DNA from: an uncultured Flavobacteriales bacterium
GTDB taxonomy: Bacteria; Bacteroidota; Bacteroidia; Flavobacteriales_G; Salibacteraceae
NCBI GenBank assembly: GCA_943788775.1
Contig: CALSRO010000003.1
Span: 372,001 to 436,000, forward strand
DNA: 64,000 nt
Direction: 5' to 3'
Part shown: positions 30,733 to 39,740 of the stretch, in pieces
Layout: each line of letters opens with the position of its first letter
Position numbering within the stretch: position 1 is the stretch's first letter
The notes under the pieces: model-generated
Told to the model about the DNA's origin: nothing
Seen by the model: the letters and a program-made list of their open reading frames with translations, nothing else
Database searches by the model: none
Translations under genes and position numbers: made by a program

Positions 30733-31602
30733 TTGAATCTGCACTATAAAATATCGGGAAGTGGCCCTGTCTTATTACTCATACACGGGGCATATATCAA
30801 CTCTGAGATATGGCACTATCAAGAGATTTATTTCAAACAATATTTTAGAGTGCTTTCGGTCGACTTACGAGGTCACGGCCGCACTCCACAATCAGAATTG
30901 CAAGAATATAAGGTAGATACCTTTGGTGAAGACTTATTGCACCTTATGGATGAACTTGGCATTGAAAAGGTCTGTGTTTGTGGATTAAGCCTGGGGGCTA
31001 TGATCGCTCAGTATTTAGCTTCGAGTTATCCAAGTCGAATTCAAGGCATTGTTTTAGTTGGAGCAACAGCCTCACTCAGGCTCAACGTAACCGAAAGAAT
31101 TATTACTACACTGATTTTCCCAAAATGGATTGCAATGAGACTTTTCGGGCGATTAACGACAAAAGAGTTCATGAAAATTTCTTTCTTTTTAACTTGGTTT
31201 ATGTTGGGCAACAAGTGGCTTGGAAACTCATCAACAAGGGAAAAGATTCGGTCTTCAATTGCCCAAGTTCCTAGATCTGAATTGAAAAAGATCTATAACG
31301 CTGTACACACATTCAGGTTGCAAGACCTGCAAAAGGGTGATTTTCCAGTGTTGATTATCAGTGGTGAAAATGATTCGCCTGTAATTCATCGACACTCAGA
31401 ATACTTGAAAAGAAAAGTTGGTTCTAGAGGAAGTCACTTTAAAATTGAATCTGCGGGTCATGCATGCAATCACGACCAACCTTTTGTCTTTAATCAAATC
31501 CTGCATGATTGGTTCAAAGATTTCGGTATAATAAATCCAGAAGAGGCACGTATGGTAGTATCAAAGTCTAGCAAAGCTAATTTCATTCTAAAAGGCCGAT
31601 AA
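30733..31602 (+). CDS. Alpha/beta-hydrolase fold protein
   Basis: This 289-residue protein has the typical oxyanion strand VLLLIHGAY, the nucleophile elbow GLSLGAM (Ser86), the acid in ISGENDSPV and the catalytic His in SAGHACNHD. It resembles proline-iminopeptidase/3-oxoadipate-enol-lactonase-like hydrolases, but the substrate cannot be deduced. The start is a TTG, because no in-frame ATG lies near, so the N-terminus is somewhat uncertain. The small lipoprotein follows 4 bases later. Confidence 0.82.
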   Translation: MNLHYKISGSGPVLLLIHGAYINSEIWHYQEIYFKQYFRVLSVDLRGHGRTPQSELQEYKVDTFGEDLLHLMDELGIEKVCVCGLSLGAMIAQYLASSYPSRIQGIVLVGATASLRLNVTERIITTLIFPKWIAMRLFGRLTTKEFMKISFFLTWFMLGNKWLGNSSTREKIRSSIAQVPRSELKKIYNAVHTFRLQDLQKGDFPVLIISGENDSPVIHRHSEYLKRKVGSRGSHFKIESAGHACNHDQPFVFNQILHDWFKDFGIINPEEARMVVSKSSKANFILKGR

Positions 31603-31606
31603 ACAC

Positions 31607-31828
31607 ATGCAATTAAAATCTCCATCTACCCTTCGGTTAATCGGATTATCGGTTCTTTTTGGTTTCATGGTGTTTGCAACCACATCTTGTTACCAATGCT
31701 ATACCTGCACTGGGCAAACCGATTTTGGTGAAGTGGAAAAAGAGCTGTGTGGACGCAAGGGTGACATATCACCGTTGATCCAACATCTAGAATCCGATAC
31801 TAATCCCTGGGTTTGCGAAAAGCAATAA
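31607..31828 (+). CDS. Small Cys-rich lipoprotein
   Basis: This 73-residue protein has a signal peptide and the lipobox TTSC (Cys near residue 28). A cluster CYQCYTC and two more Cys follow in the mature part, suggesting disulfides or a metal site. No known family is recognised. It is adjacent to the hydrolase gene and convergent with the DUF349 gene, 2 bases apart. Confidence 0.6.
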   Translation: MQLKSPSTLRLIGLSVLFGFMVFATTSCYQCYTCTGQTDFGEVEKELCGRKGDISPLIQHLESDTNPWVCEKQ

Positions 31829-31830
31829 GA

Positions 31831-33612
31831 TTAGTTTTCTTGAGATTGCTCCTCGGCCTCAGTTACCTCGTCTTCTTCCGATGATTTTCGTCTAACATCC
31901 TTCAACATCAAATCGATTTGCTTTCTTTTATCTCTCCAGGCTTTAACCTTTGTTTGAGCCCCTGAGATTCGATCCAATAGCTCCTTTTTCAGTGGATTAG
32001 TATCGTCAGAATACTTGAAGAAATCAAGCTTATCCTCCAATTGCCGAACTCCAGATTCCGCCTCTTTAATTTTGTTTTGAAGACTTGTGCGTTCTCGCAT
32101 TAGGGCAGGTTCAGCATTATCAGCATTGGAGAGTATTTCAACCTTATTATTAAACTCCTTTTCCACAATATCGGCCTTTGAAATACCTAATTCATCGTAT
32201 GCCTTGGCAACCAATTGGTTGAATGCGGAATCCAATTTCGAAGCGAATTTCACTGGAACTTCTCCCACTTCAGCCCATTCCTTTTTCCATTCGGCAATGA
32301 GTACATCACCCTTTTCCTTCAGGTCACTTCCTAAACTCTTTGAAAAATTCATTATCAATTCTTCCTTTCGATGTAGGTTGGATTTCAATTCCTTTTCAAA
32401 TGCCTTCGCTTCTTCCTTTTTTCGATTAAAGAATGCATCGCAATAGCTTCTAAATTCTTTAAAAAGTCGATACTCATCCTGTGGTAAAAGCTTACCGATG
32501 TCCTTCCACTGGCGCTGCATGGCTTTAAGTTGATTGGCTACCTGGGTAGCATCGGTTTCCGTATGAATCTCCTTGGCCTTTTCAATTAAAGCCTTTTTCT
32601 TTTCTTTCAACTGCGCAAACTCTTTGTTGGACGCATCTAAATACGCTGCTCTTTTTGAGAAAAACTCATCGCAAATCGCACGGAATTCTTTCCAAATGGA
32701 ATCATTTCCCTTGCGACCAGCGTATCCGATTTTCTTCCATTCCTTTTGTAGGTTGATCAAATCCTTTGTGGCCTGCTGAACCACCTTCATTTCACCAAAA
32801 TCAACTTGAGCCGTTGCTTTTGCCCGCTCAACTATTTCCTTTTTCTTTGCATAGTTGGCATCATGATCATCCTTGACCGATTTGCGATGCTCGCGTATGC
32901 GTTCGAAAACTTCGTTCACTGACTCTTTAAATTGCTCTCGAATTTTTTCCCATTCTTCTTTGAAAGTCGGTCCAATTTCGTCCCATTCATCTAAATACTG
33001 ATGAATCAAAAAGTCAAGTTGATTGATGGCTTTCTCTTCTTTAAGCAATTTAATTTTCTCGATAATCTCCATTTTCAATTCCTGATTCTTTTTCAAATCA
33101 TTATTCTGGAGTTCACGATATATTTTGATGTTGTAGTAGAATTGCTCGATGAGCCTTGAGTAGTCGCTTTGTAATTCTCTTCGCTTATCAGGTCGTGCAG
33201 GACCTATTTCATTCCATTTTTGCTTAATGGCGTTAAACCTAGAATATGCTCTCCCGATATTTTCCTCATCCTTAATTAAGGCTTGCATTTCCTCAGTAAG
33301 CGCTAACTTTTCCTTGTAATTATTCTCAAGTTCGATGGATTTTGCTCGATCGTATGCTTTGCGCTTCTCCATATAAATGGACGTCAGCTCGTCAAACCTG
33401 CTATCTTCATCCGTTGGTTGATAATCGAAAACTGGTTTATCCTCCGCCTCTGGATCTTGTTTTTGATTAAAAACTTCTTGTTGTTCTTTTAGGGTATCCT
33501 CCTTCAGTTTATCAAATTCGGTTTTCCATTCATTGAATTTTTCGCGATCGGGTGCGAAATTTTCCTGATTGATAAAACTTTCAAATTGCTCGATGATTTC
33601 TTGCTTCGACAT
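31831..33612 (-). CDS. DUF349-repeat coiled-coil protein
   Basis: This large, highly charged helical protein (593 residues from ATG 33612) has at least four to five DUF349 units. Each unit has a Trp/Gly core such as KQKWNEIGPAR, LDEWDEIGPTF, QKEWKKIGYAGR, QRQWKDIGKL and KKEWAEVGEVP. A C-terminal coiled coil follows (KEAESGVRQLEDKL). DUF349 proteins are abundant in Bacteroidota and of unknown function. The frame runs 13 codons further upstream, but the ATG giving MSKQEII is preferred because a -7 element lies 18 bases before it. Confidence 0.85.
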   Translation of the reverse strand: MSKQEIIEQFESFINQENFAPDREKFNEWKTEFDKLKEDTLKEQQEVFNQKQDPEAEDKPVFDYQPTDEDSRFDELTSIYMEKRKAYDRAKSIELENNYKEKLALTEEMQALIKDEENIGRAYSRFNAIKQKWNEIGPARPDKRRELQSDYSRLIEQFYYNIKIYRELQNNDLKKNQELKMEIIEKIKLLKEEKAINQLDFLIHQYLDEWDEIGPTFKEEWEKIREQFKESVNEVFERIREHRKSVKDDHDANYAKKKEIVERAKATAQVDFGEMKVVQQATKDLINLQKEWKKIGYAGRKGNDSIWKEFRAICDEFFSKRAAYLDASNKEFAQLKEKKKALIEKAKEIHTETDATQVANQLKAMQRQWKDIGKLLPQDEYRLFKEFRSYCDAFFNRKKEEAKAFEKELKSNLHRKEELIMNFSKSLGSDLKEKGDVLIAEWKKEWAEVGEVPVKFASKLDSAFNQLVAKAYDELGISKADIVEKEFNNKVEILSNADNAEPALMRERTSLQNKIKEAESGVRQLEDKLDFFKYSDDTNPLKKELLDRISGAQTKVKAWRDKRKQIDLMLKDVRRKSSEEDEVTEAEEQSQEN

Positions 33613-33629
33613 GCTTTTCTGTTGAAAAA

Positions 33630-33637
33630 CAAAAATA
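33630..33637 (-). promoter_or_regulatory. -7 element before the DUF349 gene
   Basis: On the minus strand TATTTTTG matches TAnnTTTG and lies 18 bases upstream of the ATG at 33612, supporting that start over the longer frame. Confidence 0.5.
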
Positions 33638-33684
33638 GCCGTCTCGACCACTTCACGTCATCATTTAAAAAACAATGTTGCGCA

Positions 33685-33692
33685 TACATTTG
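33685..33692 (+). promoter_or_regulatory. -7 element before the C45-like gene
   Basis: TACATTTG matches TAnnTTTG and ends 10 bases before the ATG at 33703, arguing that translation starts there with a very short leader. Confidence 0.55.
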
Positions 33693-33702
33693 CAGTCTCT
33701 TT

Positions 33703-34698
33703 ATGTTAGTCTTACCAATAAAATCAATCGACCTAACGGAGCATCCCGAAAAATGGGCTGATTTCTTTCATAAGACATGGCCATTTTATGAGCGATGGTT
33801 TTTAAAAGAAGGGCTTTTTGCAAGAGAAGGATACTTATCTTCTCTTACGGAATTTGAGAAATACTTACCTGCTCTATTGCCAACTTATAAACGATTGTGC
33901 GAAGAGATTGGTGGTGGAGATCTGGCTTCAAGATACTTAAGCATGTACTGTCCTCCCCCCTATATGAGTGGGTGTAGCCAAATTGCCTGGATTAAGGACA
34001 ATCCATCGTTGATTCGTAACTACGACTATAGTCCTCGCTATTTCGAAGGTGTTTTCATGAAAACCGATTTTATCAAGCCGGTTATGGGCATGAGCGATTG
34101 CAATTGGGGTCTCTTGGATGGAGTAAACTCTGATGGACTTTGTGCTTCTCTAACTTTTGGAGGAAGAAGAATAACAGGAAATGGATTTGGGATACCAATT
34201 GTATTGCGCTATTGCCTTGAAACATGTGCAACGACAATTGAGGCAATTGAAATACTGAAATCCATTCCAGTGCATATGAGTTATAACATTACTTTATTAG
34301 ACGCTCATTTAAACTTTGCAACCATATATATGGTACCTAATGCCGAAAACTTGGTTACAAGTTATCAAGTGGGCACCAATCATCAAGGAGAAATTACCTG
34401 GTCTGATTATGCGATTATGACCCGCACTGTAGAACGTTTGAATCTTCTTGAACATTCCTTGTATAACCCAAGCGAAACGTCAAAGTCATTGAAAAATCGC
34501 TTTTTACAGTCACCATTATACAATACTGCTTTTTCTAAGGCCTTTGGCACGTTATATACAGCATCCTATTCACCTGAAAAATCAGAGGTCGAGCTTATAT
34601 GGCCTTCCAAGTCATTGACCTTAAATCTTGAGAATTTTGAAGAAACAAAAGTTCAGGTAAATCTGAAGACAAACGCAAATCGACTTTTAACGATCTAG
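33703..34698 (+). CDS. C45/choloylglycine-hydrolase-like N-terminal nucleophile hydrolase
   Basis: This 331-residue protein resembles the acyl-coenzyme A:6-aminopenicillanate acyltransferase (C45) and linear-amide hydrolase group of Ntn hydrolases. The candidate nucleophile is Cys91 in the motif SGCSQIAW, followed by RNYDYSP (the usual R/N-D-Y pattern), then DGVNSDGLCASLTFGG and NITLLDAH. In the family the Cys becomes N-terminal by self-cleavage. Here it would release about 90 residues. Substrate unknown; members act on acyl-amides such as penicillins or bile salts. The start is chosen from the -7 element; an upstream ATG in frame overlaps the DUF349 gene. Confidence 0.75.
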   Translation: MLVLPIKSIDLTEHPEKWADFFHKTWPFYERWFLKEGLFAREGYLSSLTEFEKYLPALLPTYKRLCEEIGGGDLASRYLSMYCPPPYMSGCSQIAWIKDNPSLIRNYDYSPRYFEGVFMKTDFIKPVMGMSDCNWGLLDGVNSDGLCASLTFGGRRITGNGFGIPIVLRYCLETCATTIEAIEILKSIPVHMSYNITLLDAHLNFATIYMVPNAENLVTSYQVGTNHQGEITWSDYAIMTRTVERLNLLEHSLYNPSETSKSLKNRFLQSPLYNTAFSKAFGTLYTASYSPEKSEVELIWPSKSLTLNLENFEETKVQVNLKTNANRLLTI

Positions 34699-34700
34699 TG

Positions 34701-35282
34701 TTATCCGTGAATTTCTTCCTTGTCGCCAAACATTTGGATGACCTCTGCTTCATATTCTAGAAAGTCCTCCCATTTTTTATCTACATCGATTCGACCTTCA
34801 CCAATTTTACGAGCAAACTGCAAAAACATAGTGTAGTGCATTGCCTCACTTCGCATCAAGTCCGCATAAAACACCTTTAATTCCTCTTCTACCAAACCCT
34901 CGGACAATACTCGAAAACGTTCACAGCTGCGCGCTTCAATCATCGCTGCTAACAGCAGATTGTCAACCAGTTGCCTCACTCTATCTCCCCCTTGAAAAAA
35001 CTTACGCAACTCTGCAACGTATCCATCTTTTCGTTCTCTGCCCAATTCGTAGCCTCGTTTTTTTATTTGATCATGCACCATTTCGAAGTGTTCCATTTCT
35101 TCCTTTGCCAGTGCTGCCATTGCATCTACAAGTTCTGGATATTCCGGATATTGAACGATAAATGATATCGCTGAACTGGCCGCTTTTTGTTCGCAATATG
35201 CGTGATCGGTTAAAATTTCGCTGATATTCTTTTCGGCAATATCAACCCACCTTGGATCCGTTGGAAGTTTCAGTCTTAGCAT
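34701..35282 (-). CDS. miaE: MiaE-type tRNA-(ms2io6A)-hydroxylase, ferritin-like diiron protein
   Basis: MiaE hydroxylates the isopentenyl group of ms2i6A37 in tRNA. The 193-residue protein has a four-helix diiron pattern: the Glu in CEQKAASS, EEMEHFEMVH (ExxH), the Glu in MIEARSCERF and SEAMHYTMFLQFAR (ExxH). RSCERF is typical of MiaE. The start is the ATG at 35282. The frame runs six codons further upstream to a TTG, but that region is a promoter (TAACTTTG). Confidence 0.8.
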   Translation of the reverse strand: MLRLKLPTDPRWVDIAEKNISEILTDHAYCEQKAASSAISFIVQYPEYPELVDAMAALAKEEMEHFEMVHDQIKKRGYELGRERKDGYVAELRKFFQGGDRVRQLVDNLLLAAMIEARSCERFRVLSEGLVEEELKVFYADLMRSEAMHYTMFLQFARKIGEGRIDVDKKWEDFLEYEAEVIQMFGDKEEIHG

Positions 35283-35297
35283 CAAATCAATTTTGTG

Positions 35298-35305
35298 CAA
35301 AGTTA
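35298..35305 (-). promoter_or_regulatory. miaE: -7 element before miaE
   Basis: TAACTTTG on the minus strand matches TAnnTTTG exactly and lies 16 bases before the miaE ATG, setting the start choice. Confidence 0.6.
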
Positions 35306-35356
35306 ATGCTCCGCTCTAGGATGATCTCAAATTACAACCTCGATATTTGCACAGGA

Positions 35357-36067
35357 ATGAAAAGGATTTGGATAAATATTCTGTGGATAATCTTCATCGC
35401 AAGCTCATGTGGCGAGCGTTGTGAAAAGGCAGAAGGTCCACGATCCAAGCGACAAATTCCGATATCTGATGCAACATCCTTGGTACTCGATTTTGTGGCC
35501 GACATTACGATAAGGGTTGACTCGTCTCGAACACCCCTTTTAAATCTCATTGCTCAAGATGCCGTTTTGGATATGATCTTGGCAGAAAACCAAGACAATG
35601 AATTAACGCTGACACTTGATGGATGTATCAAGGAAAACGATCCTATCTTGTTCGAATGTGAATTGCCACAACTAAACAATATTGAGCTTAACTCAGCAGG
35701 AAAAATTCAGAGTGGATTAATTCTTCTGGGCGATGAATTAAGATTCACTAACAACGGCTTGGGTGAGATCGATTTTGTCGTCAATGCCAAACGCATCATT
35801 GGAGAGGTCAAATCCTCAGGAGATCTTAGATTGGCAGGATCCACTGAACAACTCGATTTTTTAACCACCTCCTCTGGCGATTTACGGGCATTCGATCTTG
35901 TCGCTGACACACTTAATCTGCACATGTTTGGATCCACTGTTTGTGATGTGTACTCAGATGGTGTTATCAATATCTATTTTTACGAGAATGGCACAGTCAA
36001 TTATCGTGGAAACCCTAAACAGATCAATATAACGGGTGATGGTCAGGTCACGGATAAGAACTTCTAA
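35357..36067 (+). CDS. DUF2807 (head GIN domain) lipoprotein
   Basis: This 236-residue lipoprotein has the lipobox ASSC (about residue 17). The mature part has the right-handed beta-helix features of DUF2807: VLDFVADITIRVDSS, LNNIELNSAGKI, VKSSGDLRLAGST, LTTSSGDLRAFD and GTVNYRGNPKQI. Such proteins are common Bacteroidota surface proteins of unknown role. I chose the ATG at 35357; the frame upstream overlaps miaE and its promoter. Confidence 0.85.
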   Translation: MKRIWINILWIIFIASSCGERCEKAEGPRSKRQIPISDATSLVLDFVADITIRVDSSRTPLLNLIAQDAVLDMILAENQDNELTLTLDGCIKENDPILFECELPQLNNIELNSAGKIQSGLILLGDELRFTNNGLGEIDFVVNAKRIIGEVKSSGDLRLAGSTEQLDFLTTSSGDLRAFDLVADTLNLHMFGSTVCDVYSDGVINIYFYENGTVNYRGNPKQINITGDGQVTDKNF

Positions 36068-36083
36068 CTTACCCATCTAAGAT

Positions 36084-36091
36084 TAACTTTG
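36084..36091 (+). promoter_or_regulatory. -7 element before the interrupted exported-protein gene
   Basis: TAACTTTG matches TAnnTTTG and lies 17 bases before the ATG at 36109. Confidence 0.55.
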
Positions 36092-36108
36092 TTCAAAATA
36101 TAATTTTC

Positions 36109-36582
36109 ATGGGTGTTATTAGATTGGGGTTAACCCTCTTGATCATTTGTTTTTTCCATTTATCATATTGCCAATAAAACTTGGATGAATTGGTCGCAAA
36201 GACTGACATTTCATCTCTAGACTACCCGGTGAATGAAATTGTCGTTCGGGGTTTTGATGGAGAAAATCCTCCACCGCGCCTCATAGAACCTGAAAGACCT
36301 CTTTTCTATGGCTATGGAATTACTGCATACTATCAAAGTCAAGACACGCTTGTTTTCTTTAAAGTTCAGCAACTGGAAATCGTTCACCTAAACACCGAGG
36401 GAGAGATCATTCATACATTTAATCAAAACGGAAGTAGATATACAGAATCATTTAAGGGATACTTTATTCATCTTTCGCCTGAAGAAAAACGATTGATATA
36501 TATCCGAAATATTTACCTGAAGGACAAAAAAGGAAAGCACCTACTTATTAAGGATCGATTACCCTGGTGTCCTCACTGCTAG
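36109..36582 (+). pseudogene. Exported hypothetical protein with in-frame TAA after its signal peptide
   Basis: From ATG 36109 the frame gives a classic signal peptide (MGVIRLGLTLLIICFFHLS, then YCQ). It meets TAA at 36175-36177 and then continues in the same frame for 135 codons to 36582. The mature part is well formed (LDELVAKTDISSLDYP, GITAYYQSQDTLVFFK, HLSPEEKRLIYIRNI) and ends CPHC. No frameshift is needed; a single substitution (CAA to TAA or AAA to TAA) explains it. A promoter element sits upstream, so the gene was recently intact, or the base is a miscall, or a TTG at 36181 starts an unexported form. No family is recognised. Confidence 0.6.
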
Positions 36583-36592
36583 AATTACATCT

Positions 36593-38776
36593 ATGAAAAA
36601 CCTAATTACCGCTTGCTTCTTACTCATTCATGTAATATCAGGTTTTGGACAAAAACAAGAATTGACCTTAAAGGATGCGATTCTGGGAGGAATGTCTAAT
36701 GTTTATTCTCAATCGCCATCGCAACTGCAATGGATACCTTCAAGCTCAAATTTATCTTTCGTAGATGACAATAACATTATAAGCCAACCTGCAGAATCCG
36801 CAGATACCAGCATACTTCTAAGTTTAGAAGACCTCAATACAGCCTTAAAGCTTGATGAAGCCCTCAAGTCAATACCTAGATTCACGTGGAAAAACGAATC
36901 AGAGATTTTCTTCCATTCGGGTTCCAGCTACTTTATCCTTGATGTCACTAAGAAAAAAGTGATGAAACAATTTGATCTACCCGATGGTGCAATGCACACA
37001 ACGTTCAATGATCTAAAATCAGCGTGTGCCTATGTTTTAGAGGATAACCTATTTGTATTGAACGAAAAAGGGAAATCGACCCAAGTAACTTCTGATGGCG
37101 GCAATGGAATCGTTTATGGGCAAAGTGTTCATCGAAATGAATTTGGCATAACATGTGGTTTATTCTGGTCTCCTTCTGGTCAGAATCTGGCTTTTTACAG
37201 AATGGACGAATCCATGGTAACAGATTATCCTTTGGTTGACATTTCTTCCATTCCTGCGCGAATTCAGAATATTAAATACCCGATGGCAGGTCAGCAGAGC
37301 CACCATGTGAAACTCGGTGTTTTCAACCTAAGTGGAGATCCATTAGCCTATATGAATACGGAAGGTCCAAAAGACCAATACCTATGCAGTGTCGGTTGGA
37401 CACCAGATTCTAAATCAGTTATAATTGGACTTTTAAATCGTGATCAAAACCACCTCAAGTTAAATCGATATGATGCAGAAAAAGGACATTTAATAAAACC
37501 AATTCTGGAAGAAAAAAGCGATAAGTATGTAGAACCCGAAAACGCAGCTTGGTTCAATCCAAACAATCCGGAAGAGTTTATTTGGATGAGCGAGCGAAGT
37601 GGATATCAACACCTCTATTTATATGATCTAGAAGGAAAATTGAAACGCACACTGACTTTGGAAAAATGGGAAGCACAAAAAATCATAGGATTTGATAAAA
37701 CGGGCAACTACCTATTAGTACAAGGAACAGGAGAAACCATTTCCAAGAATAGAATGGAAGATGAGACCTACAATGCTATGCAGCGATACACCCACATTAT
37801 TGACTTTCAATTGATGGGTCATGTACTTCTGGACAGCGCTATTGGCACCCATTCCCCGATGATGAACTCTACAGGTGAGTATGTCTTTGAGCATTTCACA
37901 AGTACTACAATTCCGTACGAGATCAATCTGTATTCCACAACTGGCAAAAAAGTCCGAACCATCCTGAAAGGAACAGATCCATTGGCAGATTATATTATCT
38001 CCAAGCCTGAGATCATGACTTTGCGTAGTTTAAATGACCATTCGCTATACACTCGGATTATTAAGCCCAGTAATTTTGACCCAAGCAAAAAATATCCAGT
38101 GTTGATTTATGTATATGGTGGACCACATGCTCAACTCATAACAGATCGATACTTGGCCGGTGCTCCATTGTGGATGTATTGGTTTGCCGAACAAGGATAT
38201 ATTGCGGCAACGCTTGACAACCGAGGTTCCGCTAATCGCGGGCTGGAGTTTGAACAAGAAACATTCAGAAATCTAGGAGAGTTAGAAATGCTCGACCAAA
38301 ATGAACTTGTAAAGTTTTTGCAGCGTCAAGAATATGTGGATTCAGATAGGTTAGCAATACATGGATGGAGTTATGGCGGTTTTATGACCATTAACATGCT
38401 GGAGACATTTCCAGGCACCTTTAAAGCTGGTATAGCTGGCGGCCCAGTTTGCGACTGGAGTATGTATGAGGTAATGTACACCGAACGCTATATGGACACT
38501 CCTAGCACTAATGCGGAAGGATTTGAAAAAGCTAATTTGGTGAATCGAGTTTCTGAAATTGAAGATGACCTTTTAGTCATTCATGGCACAATGGACGATG
38601 TGGTTGTTTGGCAACATAGTCAGACATTGCTCAAATCTGCTGTGGACAATGAGATTCAACTCGATTATTTTGTATACCCTGGCCACCCGCACAATGTGCG
38701 AGGAAAAGACAGATTGCATTTAATGGAAAAGGTGCTGGGTTATGCAGAAGAGAGAATTGGTCCAGGCACTAAATAG
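36593..38776 (+). CDS. Secreted S9 family peptidase (dipeptidyl-peptidase-IV type)
   Basis: This 727-residue serine peptidase has a signal peptide (MKNLITACFLLIHVISGFGQ), an N-terminal DPP-IV beta-propeller (about 80-480, with GLFWSPSGQNLAFYRMDES) and a C-terminal alpha/beta-hydrolase domain. The triad is Ser593 in GWSYGGF, Asp668/Asp669 in HGTMDDVV and His700 in HPHNVRG. IYVYGGPHAQ precedes the domain as usual. Members release N-terminal X-Pro dipeptides. The periplasmic enzyme probably feeds peptides from secreted proteases into uptake. Confidence 0.93.
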   Translation: MKNLITACFLLIHVISGFGQKQELTLKDAILGGMSNVYSQSPSQLQWIPSSSNLSFVDDNNIISQPAESADTSILLSLEDLNTALKLDEALKSIPRFTWKNESEIFFHSGSSYFILDVTKKKVMKQFDLPDGAMHTTFNDLKSACAYVLEDNLFVLNEKGKSTQVTSDGGNGIVYGQSVHRNEFGITCGLFWSPSGQNLAFYRMDESMVTDYPLVDISSIPARIQNIKYPMAGQQSHHVKLGVFNLSGDPLAYMNTEGPKDQYLCSVGWTPDSKSVIIGLLNRDQNHLKLNRYDAEKGHLIKPILEEKSDKYVEPENAAWFNPNNPEEFIWMSERSGYQHLYLYDLEGKLKRTLTLEKWEAQKIIGFDKTGNYLLVQGTGETISKNRMEDETYNAMQRYTHIIDFQLMGHVLLDSAIGTHSPMMNSTGEYVFEHFTSTTIPYEINLYSTTGKKVRTILKGTDPLADYIISKPEIMTLRSLNDHSLYTRIIKPSNFDPSKKYPVLIYVYGGPHAQLITDRYLAGAPLWMYWFAEQGYIAATLDNRGSANRGLEFEQETFRNLGELEMLDQNELVKFLQRQEYVDSDRLAIHGWSYGGFMTINMLETFPGTFKAGIAGGPVCDWSMYEVMYTERYMDTPSTNAEGFEKANLVNRVSEIEDDLLVIHGTMDDVVVWQHSQTLLKSAVDNEIQLDYFVYPGHPHNVRGKDRLHLMEKVLGYAEERIGPGTK

Positions 38777-38778
38777 GA

Positions 38779-39354
38779 CTATTCCAATAGCGCTTTTATC
38801 TCGGATATGGTCTCGTCATCATCCCAATCTGCCGCGCCAATATGCTGAAAAATCACATTACCCTCAGCATCAATCAAGTAGGATGCTGGGATTGCTCCAT
38901 GACGTAATTGGGTCGGAACTTTTGACATCTGTCTGTAAAACGGTAATTCATGCGGTGTTTTTTGAACATACTGCTCAAAATCTTCAATGCTTTCCGCTGA
39001 AATATACATGAACTCGACATCCGAAAAATGTGTTTGAAACTCCTCTAACGATGAAAACTCAGCCAAACATGGTACGCACCAACTTGCCCAAAAGTTTATA
39101 AACATCGGCTTACCCCTCCGTTCGCCAAGCATAAAAGTATCCCCATCAGCATCCATAATCTGAAATGGAAAATCATAAACACTCTTTACCTCTTCTATGT
39201 TTCCAAGCTCGTTTGTTGGGTCAGAAAGAGTTAAGCTGGTCATCTTAATTCGAACCCACTGCCCAACATCTGTAAAGAATAGTGTTCCAAGCAGCGCCAG
39301 ATACACCGCATTTCTCGTCCATCTATTCTTCCACCACTTTTTAATCAACTCCAT
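38779..39354 (-). CDS. TlpA-like membrane-anchored thioredoxin
   Basis: This 191-residue protein has one N-terminal transmembrane anchor (about residues 14-28) and a periplasmic thioredoxin/AhpC-TSA domain with the active site WASWCVPC (Cys93 and Cys96) and GAIPASYLID (cis-Pro). Such proteins reduce disulfides in the periplasm, for example in cytochrome maturation. It starts 1 base after the csaA stop, so the two are co-transcribed. Confidence 0.9.
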   Translation of the reverse strand: MELIKKWWKNRWTRNAVYLALLGTLFFTDVGQWVRIKMTSLTLSDPTNELGNIEEVKSVYDFPFQIMDADGDTFMLGERRGKPMFINFWASWCVPCLAEFSSLEEFQTHFSDVEFMYISAESIEDFEQYVQKTPHELPFYRQMSKVPTQLRHGAIPASYLIDAEGNVIFQHIGAADWDDDETISEIKALLE

Positions 39355-39355
39355 G

Positions 39356-39688
39356 TTAACCTATTCTATCGCCATTAATACATTCCCGTTCTGGACGCAG
39401 CAAAACTACGCCCGATTTATTGTGTATTCCCAAAACAAGACATTCACTCATGAAATTGGCGATTTGCCTCGGTGGAAAATTCACAACCGCAATCACCTGT
39501 TTATTAATTAACTCGTTGGTATCATACAGATCAGTTATCTGTGCACTGGACTTTAGTTTACCAACTTCTCCTCCAAAATCTATAATCAATTGATAAGCAG
39601 GTTTTTTAGCCTTGTCAAAAGGAATAGCTCGTATGATTGTTCCTACCCGAATATCAAGCTCGTTGAATTGTTCAAAGTTTGCGTTCAT
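39356..39688 (-). CDS. csaA: CsaA-type tRNA-binding domain protein
   Basis: This 110-residue protein consists of a single tRNA-binding (EMAP/Trbp111/CsaA) OB-fold domain: LDIRVGTIIRA, KPAYQLIIDFG, KLKSSAQIT, KQVIAVVNFPPRQIA and LVLGI. CsaA of Bacillus acts as an export-related chaperone; the family binds tRNA or peptides. I chose the ATG at 39688; a TTG six codons earlier is also possible. It is coupled to the TlpA-like gene. Confidence 0.9.
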   Translation of the reverse strand: MNANFEQFNELDIRVGTIIRAIPFDKAKKPAYQLIIDFGGEVGKLKSSAQITDLYDTNELINKQVIAVVNFPPRQIANFMSECLVLGIHNKSGVVLLRPERECINGDRIG

Positions 39689-39740
39689 TATTGATTGATT
39701 TGACAAATTGATTTGTAATTTCGAACTAAACCTAACAATT

